Origin: Archegozetes longisetosus
Lineage: Eukaryota > Arthropoda > Arachnida > Sarcoptiformes > Trhypochthoniidae
Assembly: GCA_018873245.2 (NCBI GenBank)
Contig: JAEMBT020000009.1
Coordinates: 682,001-746,000, forward strand
DNA length: 64,000 bases
Reading direction: 5' to 3'
Position numbers and translations under genes: made by a program. Positions within the stretch are counted from its first letter, which is position 1. Each line of letters starts with the position of its first letter. The notes under the pieces were generated by a model. The model was not told the origin of the DNA. It saw only the letters and a program-made list of their open reading frames with translations, and made no database searches. Positions 34,501 to 49,500 of the stretch are shown in pieces.

Positions 34501-37500
34501 TCTCTAACTGTTTATTTGAATAACATGCATAGTATATACAGTCGACTAATTCAAATCCGCAACACTAAAGTAAAACGCTAAAGCACTTTACATTAAGATA
34601 AAAACGTACTTTTAGATTTGATAGTAGGTATTTATCATTTAGTAGAGTTTCAATTTGATTTACATTTCGATTTGAAAACGTCTAAAATTAACCTACAGCT
34701 TCCATAAACACAAGTTTGACTTCAATTCATTTTTACTAAAATCTTATTTTAGTTTAAGACTAAGATTTTCTTAATAAATTCTAGTGATCATTTGCTAACT
34801 TAGGATATTATTTGTATCATAATTAAACTTCGATATAGTGAATTTAGGAACTGACTCAGAGAGATTCACTTGTCTAGGTTTTACCTAAATAACTTAGCAA
34901 ATATTTTCAATTGAATCCTATTTGAATGGGTGGAAAAGTCCCAATTATTTGAGTCAACGAGTGCTCATTAGATGTGTTTATTCATTGAATTGGTTTCAAT
35001 TAGAGAATATTATGGAAAAATTAATTCAATTACATAAAAGAAAGTCATTGAAATAGTGATGAATGATATGAAAAGAGAACTTATATAGTCATCTTGAATA
35101 AATACTTAACATTTTCAATATTAGTGTGGATCTTTTATTCATGAAAACTTTGATTTAGGAGTGTTTTAAAGTGTTATTTGAATCTATCAGGAATGCAAAG
35201 CTTAACTAACCCAAAGTACAGCAAATGTAATTATACTTGATATTGGAGTACCACCACGGAAAATACTTTACTGCATTTATATTAAAATAATAGATTATTT
35301 CATAATGGACTTCAAACTCAATATATACTTTACACAGGACAGACTTTACTAGTATTAACTATATATTTGATTTGTGTTAAGCAGTTAAGCATATATCTTA
35401 TTTTTATTAAAATTGCAGAAAAGTACTTTTCATGCACGCCAAAGGCCCTTACAAATCTTGAATATTAATCGAAAAACAAGTAATTGTGTCCAACTAAGCC
35501 TTTCTGATTGAAAATCAAATCTATATTTAGTTGAGATTGCTTCATCTTTAATCATATAATTCAAATAATGAATAAATTATTGAAATTTTCAGCTTAAGTT
35601 TATTTTCGATTCTTGTTATCTTTTAAGAATTTGCTTTTAAGTATAAATATAGAATATTGCGAAATTTGAAGTTCAACAATTAAGATTAAAAGAGCCAAAC
35701 CTTATTTACTCTGGATTTCTAATAAAAGAAAGAAAACAAAATGCTTTGTACAAAGAACCGAAAACTTCAAATCCATTTGCTTTTAAGCTAATAAACTCGT
35801 GTCAAACTTGACTATTGAATGAAAGTACAGGTTTAATAAACTAAAATGTGATTTCTCTAAAAAAGGTTTAAGATAATTCTCTTTGATGTATCTAGGAAAC
35901 AAGAATCAATTTTTGTCTCAAAAATTCTTCTATTGCTTGAAAGACAAGCCTTTAAGTAAATAATCTCAATAGGCTCGAAAACATTATAAAAATGAGATCT
36001 TAAGAAATAAACTTCTAATGGATTTAGGAGTTAACTTAGAAAAACAAATTTCGCTATAAATTGGTCCTCAAACGCTGTTGCTGTTTTAATGCTCCGAATC
36101 GTTCAATAAAAGGGAAAACAGATAAAATTTTAGGCAGATAGTAATATTAGTAGAGATTGCACTCAATTAAGTGCCTGGAGATAATTCAGTCGTTTATTGC
36201 CAGACAATTTAGTTGAAGGTTATCATGCAATCTGATCCCTAAATAAACTTAGTATCTCATAAAAGTTTACAGTTATCAAAATTTGTTCTTTCATACAATG
36301 CTTTTATGGCTGAATAGCACGCTTTGCTTCGGAACATATGTTCATATCCAGCAGAGTTCAGTTCTTATAACAGAATATTTCCAACTATATATAAGTAATG
36401 TGTCTGTTTTTACTGACTTTTGAGCAGAAAAACTTTGAAGAATAAGAAAAACGATCGTGAAAATACGCTTTAATCTTAACCATAGAAACATAACTGGATA
36501 TATGAATTTTACTATATCTTATATAATGATTCGAATTTTAGGAAATCAACTTCAAGAACTTGCAATTCTACGTAAAAATTTAATAGAGGAGTGAATTGCA
36601 CGGAATCTGAAACGCACAACATAAAATTGAGAATGTATCGTAGATTTAAACTCCAAAAGTTCAAATTTTAAATCCACTTGTTTTTCTTGAGCTAACTTTT
36701 GAGGTGATGAGACATAGAATTCAAAATACAAGTTAAAATTAAGTGCACAAACTGTCCCTTATTATAAAATTTGTGCGATCAGATGCTTTTTGAATATTTG
36801 TTCTTATCGAATCGATATGACAAGAGTTTGATCAATTATTGAATAAATTTCGATTTTAATTGCGGGTTTTGTTTGGATTGACACCGAACCAATTGATTGC
36901 GGTACCACAATTGAATCGATTCAAAAATACAAGTTTAAATCGACATATATTTATTTGAATCCTTTGATTTTTATAGCCGAAATAGTACAAGAGTCGAAAT
37001 TCTAAAAATTGATGTCTCAAAATTTGTACTATTGAATGCGACAATTTCTGCCATAAACCTGATTAATGACGAGTTAAATTTAATCAAACATTATTCATCT
37101 TCATAAGGAATGCAATAAATGTCATATAAAGGTTTGTTTTATAGCTGAATTAAACAATATTTGTCGCAGAATTTCAGTAAATATTCTCTACATTTTCTCG
37201 CTTTTTAAGTAACTATTTCTCCGTTTGATGTACTTTTCAAGTGATTAAGCTGCAAATATTAAACTGGAAAATAGAAAATACTTCAATGTAAAATAAAATT
37301 CTACTATACTGACTCAATTCTGAATAGAAAGAATATTTGAGAATAAAATTTGATTTTGAAGTATATAAATATATCAACAGAGTAATGTCTCCAGTCTATT
37401 ATATAAGTAATTGTCAAAGAAACACGAATTTTTTTATTTTCTAGCTTCTTTTGACAGCCTCCTTATGACAGACAAAGCTATCACTTAATTGAACTGTGGG

Positions 37501-40500
37501 TTCGATCCACACATCTAAGAAGGGATATCCCAATCATCCGCTTAGTATCGATCTCTAATCTATTTCAGTATAAAGTTCCAATAAAGTAAATTTCAATATG
37601 GATAAATTTCATGCCAATGGCTTGAAACTTATTATTACTAGCTTACTTGATTTAGTTCCTTAAATCGTAAACTCTTATTCCAGTATTTGATTGTTTTCAT
37701 CAAAAATTGATGTTAGCTTCAGTTTCTGATCAAACAATAAATTTTTTTCAAACAATTTAGCCTTTCAAATTTTGCGAAGGTTTTCTACAAGATCGTAACT
37801 TGAAAGACAAAACTATTAATCTATTGCATCAAATATCACTTCAACTGAGATCAGCGTCAATAATAAATACACGGATAAAACTTCACGCTTTCTGAAACTA
37901 AACAAGTTGATAGTTACAAGATCAAAAGCCACTCATATAAAATTTTGCTCGTGTTCAAATTGGCTTTATCGGAACTACAACCAAAAATATTATAAATCCG
38001 TTCTGAGCAGATGATTGGGATGATCTCTTCTAAGCCTTGAAAACCTTTAGCTCGCAGAAATCAAAGTCCATGCATAAGGATTCTGATCAAGAACTATCAT
38101 CGCTTGACATAAAAAGAACTGAATAATGAAATAAGGAACAACGATTCTATTTAAAAAAAACAGCAACAATACGCAATTTACTTTATCAGTGAATGAATAG
38201 TAAAATTCATTCACATTTTGAGTACTACTATTCATTGATGAGAAAATATAGCACTTGCTATTCATATCAAACAATATGTATAATATTTGTTATGTATTTG
38301 AATTTTATGACGACTTGTGTCGATAAAACTTATTATTTTTATTGTTATGACATTATTAATAAAAGTTTAATAACTATTTATTACTAGTATATTGCTATCA
38401 AATGCAGTCATGGATACATTTTATTGATTTTTTAGTCTACGAAATACTGATATCTCCAAGCTTATGCTTTCAATAAAATCCAATCAAGATTAAAAATTAC
38501 TTTCAATTATATCAAATAATAATTCTTAGTTTGATGTAAATGAAAGGCAAGTGTTTTAAGAGAATACTTCAGATCTGTATTCTAAAAATATTTAATTAGA
38601 GCAGAAACACTCTGTCAAAAAATATTAAACTCATATGAACTTGTAATAAACGAAAATAATGTTTAATTTAGTTGGCCAAATCCATTAAATAGATGAGTAA
38701 ATTTGCAGTATATTAAATTGTTTGCTCCTATTCTTAAATGAGTTGCTTTTAACTACGATGCTTAAATTGATGTTAGTTACCCGACAGCAGTTTAATATCA
38801 AAAATGAAAAAAGTAAATTTCGTTAATAAAGTTTTTTGTGTATCCTAAACAAAAATTTGTCAGTCAAATTTTTAATCCATAAATCAGATAATAAAGAAAA
38901 ACAATACATAATGTTCAACTCAAGAGACTATTCAGCGTTAAATTAATTGATTTTGCAAGGCTCATCTGAAAGATGGTAAACAAAAGATAATTAATTAGTA
39001 GAACGACAAGCTATTATTATGAGAAAAATCGCTATTTAGAAAACTTCAATTCAAAATTCAAAACTCAGTCAAAGAATATTCTCTAGCTAAAGTTTATGCA
39101 TCTAATTATGACACTTTGAACACTTTGTTGATTAGGTGCTGTCTCTTTAGTCTGTAAGATCTGTTCTGTATTTTTAAGGCCCATAAATTGATTTTATTAT
39201 GTCTTGCACATATTGTATATTTATTATTACCGGTATATGCTATAAAAAGTTTGGGCTACGCTTTAATAGAGTAAGCAATTGACCCAGTGGCAATCCATGA
39301 TTCTTAAGAATTGCAGGAATTACGCTATTAAGATATAAGAAAATATGTTGAGAAACATCTACATCAATTTATTCCTTTCACACAAATAAATAAACAACAA
39401 GTTCATTACTTTTCTTTTACTCATAACAAATTATTGTCTGAAAAACTTTTAATACATTAAACTTTACGAACTTATCCTTATGTATAACCGCAATCGTTTT
39501 ATACAACTTCGCCGATAAAACTTCTATGGCAATGAAGTCAATTTTAGTGGATTGATGCACATTTTTTATTAATTTTTCAGTTGATCGACAACAGTATTGA
39601 TTAATTTCTGTTTGAGTTTTTTTTGTGGTAACTGAACTGCATTCTTATTGTATGAATGCGTGTCATAAACCTCGATTGAAGCCGTTGTGAAAAAACGCTA
39701 GTCTGTGGGCCTACTGTTAGCCTAAAAGAATGAGTTGGCTTTGACTGAAAAACATCTCAGATCAAGTGTACTTAAAGAGAATAAAGTAAGCTAAACAGAG
39801 TTTAGGTCACCAAATTTCACCGAGTGCAATAAATATATAAGAAATCAAATGCTTTTATTGAAGTGGTTTTCTCAGAAAATGTTTTTCGTTTCGATAAACT
39901 TGTTGTAGAAAACATTGTATCTCATTATTGAATATAAAAATCTATTCGATATGAAAATGATTTATTGGACACGAATACAATATTATGTTTTCTATACATT
40001 ACGAATAATTTAGTAATATTGAAAAAGTACAAAATTGATTGAAAGGCCACATAAAAACTGTTTTATGGCAAATAATTACTTCTTTGTATTTATACTTAAC
40101 AAAAGAGTAAATAAATCGAAATATTATTGAATTGTCGATCGTTAATAGCAATGAAATAAAACGTTGAAATGATTTGACGCCCGACCGTTTTTCAATAAAA
40201 CTCATTCTTATTTTCACACATACTTTACTTAGGCGTTAAATAGCTTTAAACGTCAGAAAATAATATATGACTAGTTAAGTGAAAACCAGTTGTTTGGAGA
40301 GCAAAATTGACAATTCAATAAAAAATGAATCGAATCGCAAAAAATACACTAAACTCACTCAACAATGATTTTGTTCTTTTATGTCATAGTTAGGAAAAGT
40401 TGAGTCAAATAATAGGTGACATTTGAACTAACGGAAATTGACAAAGAAAAACAAAACTAGAGGAAAGCTATAAGCAATGTATCAGTTTTCAATTATTGTC

Positions 40501-43500
40501 AAGAGACCATATGAGAATATGATTGTTCAGTTTAGTTTAACTTCAAGTATTCATTACACAATACATATGTCTCTCAATAATTCAATAATAAATGTAAGAT
40601 TTAGGCCATAAATTATGTATAAAAATCAAATCAATATAAGAAAAAGTTACTCAAACTCAATATGAGAGCAACAATTGAAAAGCAGACAAATAATTGACAA
40701 AAGTTTCGTGAGAAGTATTGCTATGTCCTCAATGGATACAAGTATTTGCCCGAATGAGCGTATAGTCAAACGTTTTAAATGCTCACAAAAGATCGAACTC
40801 AATTTATTTTATTATATCAGTCATTGTATGCGCTGCTGAAACCCCCGAAACTCAATACTTATCAATCAATTCTTCAAATACCAAACATAATGGAATCGCT
40901 TCAAACTTGTGTTGATCTCGAAGTTAATCTGATAATTAAATTGAGAACCTGTTGTGTTGTATTTCTCAGTCAGTTTTTATATAACTTAATCGACAACTTT
41001 AATTGAAAAGCATTACTCAACAATGATAAACAGTAAGTATTAAAACCTCAATAAGCGAATCGCAGTTAATAAATCAAATGCTTGCAATAAGATTTATGTC
41101 TTTAAGTAGCTTTTTATTCTGGAAATCATACTAAATTAATGATTCCACATTAAATGTACCGCTTTCATTACACTGTAGTATACCCTAAAAGCCATAGGTA
41201 CCTAACTTAAGTGAAGCAGGTTCAGATCATTAAGAAATAATGACAATTTTCCTATTTATACCAAATAACTCAATAATAACACTTATTTTATCTGATATTT
41301 CACGTCATTTCATAATTTCAACAATAATTAAGGCCACAATTTTTTTATTTTTGTGCTCGTTTTGACTATTGATTGAAAAATCAATAAAATTTGCTTAAAG
41401 TAGTGTAAAATTTTTCAAGTAAAACATATACGAGGATTTGTTGACATATGACTAGGCGTTTTTTCTGGAAATCTCGTGTTAATATTTATGAAGTGATGGT
41501 TGAGCTATGTTATTAAATCGCGATTAGATTCAATAAAATCTGCCAACAGTATAATCGAAGCGTGAAAGTTATTTATAAATGCGAGTCATGTCATTCTCAG
41601 TTTGGTACTAGGAACTGATAAATTGAATTCTTTAACCAAAAGCTATTTCGGAAACTATTTAATTGATTGGTTTGTGTGTCAGTTAGTTGACATTGAGAAT
41701 AAGTTTCCAAAAACTTGACTCCAATTTTTATTCATAACTAGCGCGTCAACAATTAAATCTAAATTCTTTAGTCATGAATTATTATGAGATGTATGGAAGT
41801 GATGACAGTTTGGACTTTTCGCTAATATTGTAGACGTTAAATTTCAGACTGTTTGGAGATTCGAGAATCTGTCGGGAATGTTGTAAAAGTAATTTGTATA
41901 GTCGAATAGACCATTAATTTTAATACTAGATTAAAGCCTCACAAAAATATGTTAAGTTAGAAAACAGTTTCTCGTGTCTTGTAATTTATTTCTATTTGAT
42001 GAATGTAACGTTTCTGTTGGTGAGTGACAATTATATCTGATAACAAAATTAATAGTCATTTCTAACTTACAATCAATGTTTAAATCAGAAATAATGAACT
42101 CAATTTATAGTATATAAGCCTAAAATACCATTTGAAAGTTGAACTGTACATAGAATTTGAGCCATTTGTCCTTAATTTACTGTTCAGTGATATCTAAACT
42201 ACTCAAATTGACATGGATTAGATTTCAACAATAGTAATTTAGTTAGTTTCCGAGAATGGCCTACAATTTTGCCCTATTCTCCAAATAATTTTGAACTTTA
42301 CGACAGACAAATATTCATAACGCAAGAGTAGTATAGGCTGCAAAAATAATTTAAGCTTAACATATAAAGGCTCAAGATACAGTCAGAATATTTTTATTGA
42401 CATCTCCCTTATCTACTGACCAAATATCATAACGTTGATCAGAACGCAATTTGAGCTGCACCAGTTCAACAGACCGAAAAGTGAAAGTTTTCTGAAGTGA
42501 AAAGACATTAGTTGTTTATTCTGTAAGAATCACTGATTACGGCAAATTCAAGAAAACTTATTACGGACATACTCCTACATGCTTCTACTTTATAGAAAAT
42601 GGTAAAGTTTAGATCTTCAAATTAAGAGAGCTTCACAATAGCTCTAAAGGTCACTACAGGTGAGCTTCACGATCTACTTGAGGCAAGCTTTAATTTGAAC
42701 ATAACTAAGTGGATAGACATTACTAGATTAAACACTATGTAGAAGCCTAGATCCATAGAACGCTTTGCTAACAGTTTTGAAAAAGTTTTGTGAAAACCTG
42801 TCTTTAAATAAGATTCTTCTAAATTATTAAAAATTATTACCATACACTAGGTTACAACGAGTACTAATCAGATATGGTATTTTAAATTAATTAACCACTC
42901 ATGTTACTTAATGGACAAGTTATCAAGCTGCGATTTTCATTTAAGATATCAGCTAGATTGTTTCTAGTTATAAATTTATAAGCAAATAAGCAACATCATT
43001 TGTTGAATTTTGCCGTTCTCCAATTGAACCCAGTTGATCCAACTGTGTGAGAAGACAATTTGGACAAATGTTGTGATATTCGGGTTTTGTTCATGTCCTA
43101 GTGGGGTGTAGAATACTACTATGAACATACAGAGCATGTACTTGATCTCTTTATATGTTAGGCTTCAAAACATACAGTATTTTACATGCTATAGTTAAAC
43201 AAATACACTTTCGTTAACAAGTAAGAGGACACTAAATGATTGGAACATAAATCGAACGCATGTTATTCTTAAAAATAAGTGTTTTACTGTAGCGTCATAT
43301 TTTCAAATGATATGTCAAATAATTTGATCTATTGCTTTTTACTAGTAGTTCAAATTTGAGAAGTCAAGTCTTTTCTCTAATTTGGTTTGTTTGACAATCA
43401 AAGCTTTTGGAAGAACAGGTAGTATCTATATTTTCTACAACACACAAAAATTGATTCATTTTATTAACCATAAACAATATAAAGTGGAAATTAGCCGCCC

Positions 43501-46500
43501 AACACCTATTTCTATATAGATCTAATAAAGTTTGCTGTGCTCCAAACGTCAAAGCTTCATAAGACTGCTATCATTTTTCATAAAATTGAGTCCATCTCAA
43601 AAGTAAATTTTAAGTGAATCTATAAATATTATGAATTAAAAGAGCATTTGAACTAAGACCTTTGAGAATAAAATTCAGTTTTTGAAATGATTGCATATAA
43701 GATGTTATATTAAAGTAATATTTGAATAAATTATTTGTTCAAAATCTCTTATAAGAAAGATTTTTTCTTTGAAATATCTAAATGTTCATAATAAAAAGAA
43801 TAAAGAATCATACACTGTATGAGTAAGTATTACATAAAAAATGTAACTTCAAACTAATTTTTTTTCATTTTCTATTTTTAGACAAAATACAGCATTTGAA
43901 TAAATTCAATCATTCCAGTAATATCATTTCATATCTATGCGGCAGGAACTTGGAAAAAAACTTTAAACTCCTATTGGAAATATTCTTTTCTCTCAAATAT
44001 TGACATAACTTATATTTCCTTACTCTTATTCAAATAAGTTTTAGATATCTGGATTTCAATATAAGAAGAAACTTTCCAAATAAATAAAGAATAGCAGTCA
44101 AACAGTGCAATTGTTTTGTTCTCAATACTCTTGTCGAAGTTTTCAAGCTTATATGATTCCTCTTATTCAAACACGTCTGAATTGAAATAAGATTTCTTTT
44201 GTAATTTTTTTGACATAATTATTATTCATGAACGTATTGAATTTTTTCTTCCCTATAATAAAGTTAATAACAATCAGAATCGACTATCTGATATAAGAAA
44301 ATTAAGATATAGACTAAAACTTCTAATATTGAGAAACAGTGCAAACCTTAATTAGGGCTTTTGCTTCTGGTTCGTCTTTCGAGAAGCTCAACATAATCAA
44401 TGCAAAAACTTTGTCTTATCAACTCTAAAATATGACTCAAAGAATATGAATTAAAATAGGGCTTAAAATAAGCTTTTTGATCTATAACAAAAAGTGAGAA
44501 TTTATTTAACATAATAATGAAATAAAAAAGTTTAAAAATCTAAAGATTTTTCAGACAAAACTTGAACAGGAAGCATATTTTCTAAGCTGACAACGAAAAG
44601 ATATTGAAATACTTTTTCTATAGAATTACAAAATGTGCTCGATCTTTATTAGAAATACAACGTTTTTTAGTCCCTGTAATAAACATGAGATTAAACGAAT
44701 TTTATTTCATGAAATATGTAGCATGACTCTAATTATTTACATTAAAACTAAGATAAAAATGGCTTAACTTTTAATATTCGTTAGCAATATGTATTTGAGG
44801 TGTTACTAGGACTTCACGAAAGTAAAAATAAATTCATTATAAACTTCTTAAAAGTTTTATAAAAACTTAAATCATTTATTGGAATAACTTTTATGATGAG
44901 GTAAACTTTTAAAAAACATTCAATAAAATTAGTCTACAGAAAAGTTGTTTAATTGAAAAATTGTTTGAAGAGTTAAATGAAGCGAAACTTAAAAATGGCT
45001 ATTTCTGGTCAGCATTATAAAAGTTGAAGTTTTTATAACTTTTTTATTGCCTTCGATAATATGAAAACATGTAATGCAAAATGTGAAAAGTCAGCTCTTT
45101 CCTCAAAGCGTAATTTAGACCAAAACCGAAATGGTCATTTGTAGAGGTGTCGGAATAATGATTCCTATGAGACAAATAATCAATAATTTTTTACTTTGAG
45201 ATATGCTAATGGAAAATTGTCAGATCTCTAGCTTTGATTTCTTTAGAGACTTTCAGAGAATATAATCAATATTTCAATATTGAAAGCCTAGATAATGTTG
45301 ATTGTGTGCCAATTCAAGGCCATCATTTAGAGAAATGTCAATACAGAAGATAAGCATAGAATCCTATCCTTTAATTGTTGATACTAGCGAGTTCAAGTTC
45401 ATTTATTAGGTTCCTTTTACAAAAAATATCAATAACATTCAATTAGATATGCTTTATGGATTTTTATAAAAGTACAGTTTGCTTAAATAAGCGTTCATGT
45501 AAAAATACAACCTTATTTCAAACTATTATCAACATTGCTTTTATTTGTTTTTCTTCTAATTCTCATATAGAAGTTTTAATGTACTTTCAATTCAAGGCTA
45601 TCAATGAATGAATGAGCTCCTATCAGCTATTTTTCATAAGTGTAACAATGGTTATTAATGAGCAAAAGAGTGTTTGAATTATAGTTTTGCTAATTACGCA
45701 AACCTCATTGGTTGCGGTTCATATCAAAAGAACAAAGTTATTTTATGATTTAGAATGATACTTCGTAAACAACACATAAATTAGTCCACAATGAAGATTT
45801 CAAGTACTGTATTGGTATAGTTGAAATCTGAAGCATAGGAATCGTCTAAAAGCAACATTCATTTTCAGTCGCTATCGACTTTCAAAGAATAGAACAGACG
45901 GTAATTTCTAAACTGTTTTTATAGCTCACTAGTGGGCTACGTAACAAAAAGTTTGAAAACTACTGAAATAGGGCACGAAAAATTGCAGTTGAAAAATTAG
46001 TTTTTTCATATTTATTTTAGCAAATATTCAGCTTATTATTCTTAATCTAAAAATACTTTCGAAATTGAAAGCATAGTCAATATTTGCCGAATTGAATATA
46101 TGATTAAATATTTGACTACCTAGTCATTTAATATTTTTGAGCATCCGGAACTTTCCGTTTCGATGATTTATTTAATTTGAGATTCCAATTCTCAGTGATC
46201 TTTCAATAGGTATCTGTTTAAGTTGGTATATCTATAGAAACTTCAGTTATTCGTTATTTTAAACTCTTTCATATTAACCAAAATAGTAACTATTATTTAA
46301 TGAAATGAATTTCTAGTTTCTGGGATAACAAAATATTACTACGTAGTGATGCAACCTAAAATTACATTTAAACTAATGCCAAGTTATTAAACACTTTTGT
46401 TTTCTTATTGTCACGTGACGCGTATGTATGTATTATTATAAGACATCACGTTAACCAAACCATACTTTAAATAAACAAAAGTTTTGTTATCTTGCGGGGA

Positions 46501-49500
46501 GTCGGCTCTCAGAGACCAAACACAAAACATCAAAAATCAACTCTAAACTCTCAACCTTTACGTATGTGTAAATTTTAATTTCAAAGTTATGTCGTTTTTT
46601 CAGTTTTTCATGTTTTTCTAAAAGAAAGTTGAAAAAAATCTTAAAACCAGTTCTAACTATCATTTCTTATCTGTGCCTCTGGAAAGGGACATAAAAAAGT
46701 CTCCTATTTTTTCATCGTTCAAAAAAGACTGTATAATCAATTATTTTAAAAAGCAGTTTCAGCTCTAGTTATTTATATAGAAGCACGAACGAGTAAGCCA
46801 TCTCAACATGCATTTTACAAAAGTTTTTTCACATTATTCATGGTAAATGAAAACTACAATGCACTTTGTGACAATTTTTTCCAAAACTAAACTGTAAACA
46901 TGTTATTGAAAAAAGAAAAATTAACTGAACACTCAGATGTAAGCCTTTGTTGTTTATCACTTGGGTTTTTGTATCGAACTCCTTTTATTCTAAATTAGTA
47001 TGTAACCTAGAACCTTACAACAACCTAGATATACCTTTCTATTAATCTTAGATTAATATTTTGGAAAGCAAACTTCAAATATGAATCGCTGTATCGCTTT
47101 CAACGTAAAGAACGGTTCAACTGCTTTTAGCCATGCAGACGAAATGATACTTTGTTTGAATACATGAAAACTTGCATTTTAGACCAACACGAAAAGCATG
47201 TTCGAAAATGACGGATTCGCCATTCATTACTGACTCATATCATTACACTTTAAACTTATTTATTAAATTCATTTTGTTATATTGTTGAACAATAAGTAAA
47301 AGTAAGATAATTGAAAATTGAAAATTGTCTTAATAATGAAATATTAATAGTTTAACTGTATATATTGAATTCATCTAAAAAGCGAGTCTGCATGTATTGA
47401 AACAAAGTATCATTTCGTTTGCATGACTAAAATAAATTTGAATTGTTCTATGCAATATTTATAGCTTGATTACTAAAAATATAAGGTTAAGGATAGTCTG
47501 ATGAGTAAGAAATTTCAGATATCGAAAATTCACAACATTCATGCAATTTTCTGGGAGAACATGATAAATGAATAATATAAAACTAGTTGCTTCGCTTGTT
47601 CATTCAGTAAATGGTTCAACTTTTATCACTGTATTATTTGACTTATTTAGATTAGCAATTTATGTTAGAGATCAGTTGAATATTTTTGAGAAAATTACGT
47701 CTATTTTGCAACTTATATGCAGCGAAATTCATGAGATTCCAGCGCAACTTCAGGAATAATTAATTTCTCACCAAGCCATCAATTGAGCGCCTAAGTATTC
47801 TATTCTTGCATTCCTGTTGTCTTTTCTTAATAGAAAAAGTTTATATCTCAGAAGTTAGAGTTGAGCTCAACCTTAACATTGATAGAAATTTATTGCGTTT
47901 AACTCGACGAGATTTTGTTATTTTTTCCCGTTTTTGTTTGAGATTACATATGACTTCTATTCGTACGTTTCCTTTTTGGAACTAATTTATTTGATTCTTG
48001 TTTTGTATTCGGTTTAGATTTCTATCAAGTTCTCCTAAAAGTGTCAGTTTTAGTACTTTGAATCATTTTTTAAGACCAAAGCTCCGATTATCGAGTGATC
48101 AGAATTTTCAAATTCTGCTATAAATCAACGACAAATAGCGTCCATTAGAAACAATTTTAAACACTCTAAAACTTTCATTCGCTGACCAACAATTGGAACA
48201 AACCTTAAAAAACGATACATATTTCTCAACTTAAACTCGAGAACTTTCACAAATACAGTGAAGAGTATAATTTCATTTTTAGATTTCATAGTTGCCAAGA
48301 CATCAATTTTACAGTAAGAATCTTATATAATGTAAAAATTATTCTAGCATAAATCGCGACATATTGGTCTAGAATTATTCGAGAAAAGGACTAAATTTTT
48401 TAAGAAAAAGTATAACTTCAGGTCCAATATTAAATTCTATAAAATATTTTGAGAGCTATATTGAAATGAAAATATTGCAGCGGTGCAACAATTTAATATT
48501 TATTTTCAGAAAATATTCTAACAGATAAGTTCCAAAAATAAATTCAAGTTTATATTAGAATTTGATATACAGTAAATTTTCATATGATTTGCTGAATCTG
48601 ATAAAAGAAGTACAAACAGATACGCGCCAAACATATAAACAGATTCTCAATAAATCAAATATAAGTGTTTTTATAGAAAACTTTTTTAGTTTGACCAAAT
48701 ATCACAAAAGTTCATGAACAAAGTCGAAAAAATACTAATCATCTGATATTTAGTTATATTAATAAATCCTAAAACTTTAGAACATTTAGTCTGACATAGA
48801 TTTGAGACAAACATAGAATAGCATTGTTTTTGAGCAATATTTCAAACTAATAGTGTTTTCATATAATAAGCTGATAAAAGCAGAAATTAATTCAACTGCT
48901 TTCATAAATAGTAAGCTAAGGGAAGTTTACTTACATTTTCTCAGTCAGATAGACATTAAATGGTATTTTTATGTTAAGATATTATGTCGATAATAGAATG
49001 CTGTATACATTTCGTTAACTATTATGTTATTCATGAGTCCATAAAATGGCCATATATTCAATATTTCAAATTTATACTAAAAACCATTTCTCAAGTTTAA
49101 ATATTTATTTTGAATAAAGTTATGAAAGTTTTTTACATCTCAATAAAAGTTCAAAACAGTTATATAGACTTGAGTTGAGAAAAATGTTTGAAAGAACTTT
49201 GATATAGTTGAAGTTGAATTTCGCTTACCTTATGTTGTAAAATATGACACAAGTTATTTATACAGTTTATAAGTCAATAATTAAACAATTCGTATGGAAA
49301 AGTTTCGACTCTTCTCAAGAGTTCTTAAACAAAATTATGATTAAATTGGCGAAAACAGCAAATAAATGACAACGAAACGTGTTGACAGCTTTCTTTATTA
49401 ATAAGAATGTTTCATATGAATGAAAGTGAAGTTAATTAACCAAAAGCAACTATAATATATATATTATACGTCAATATATAACTTATAACTTATACGTATT

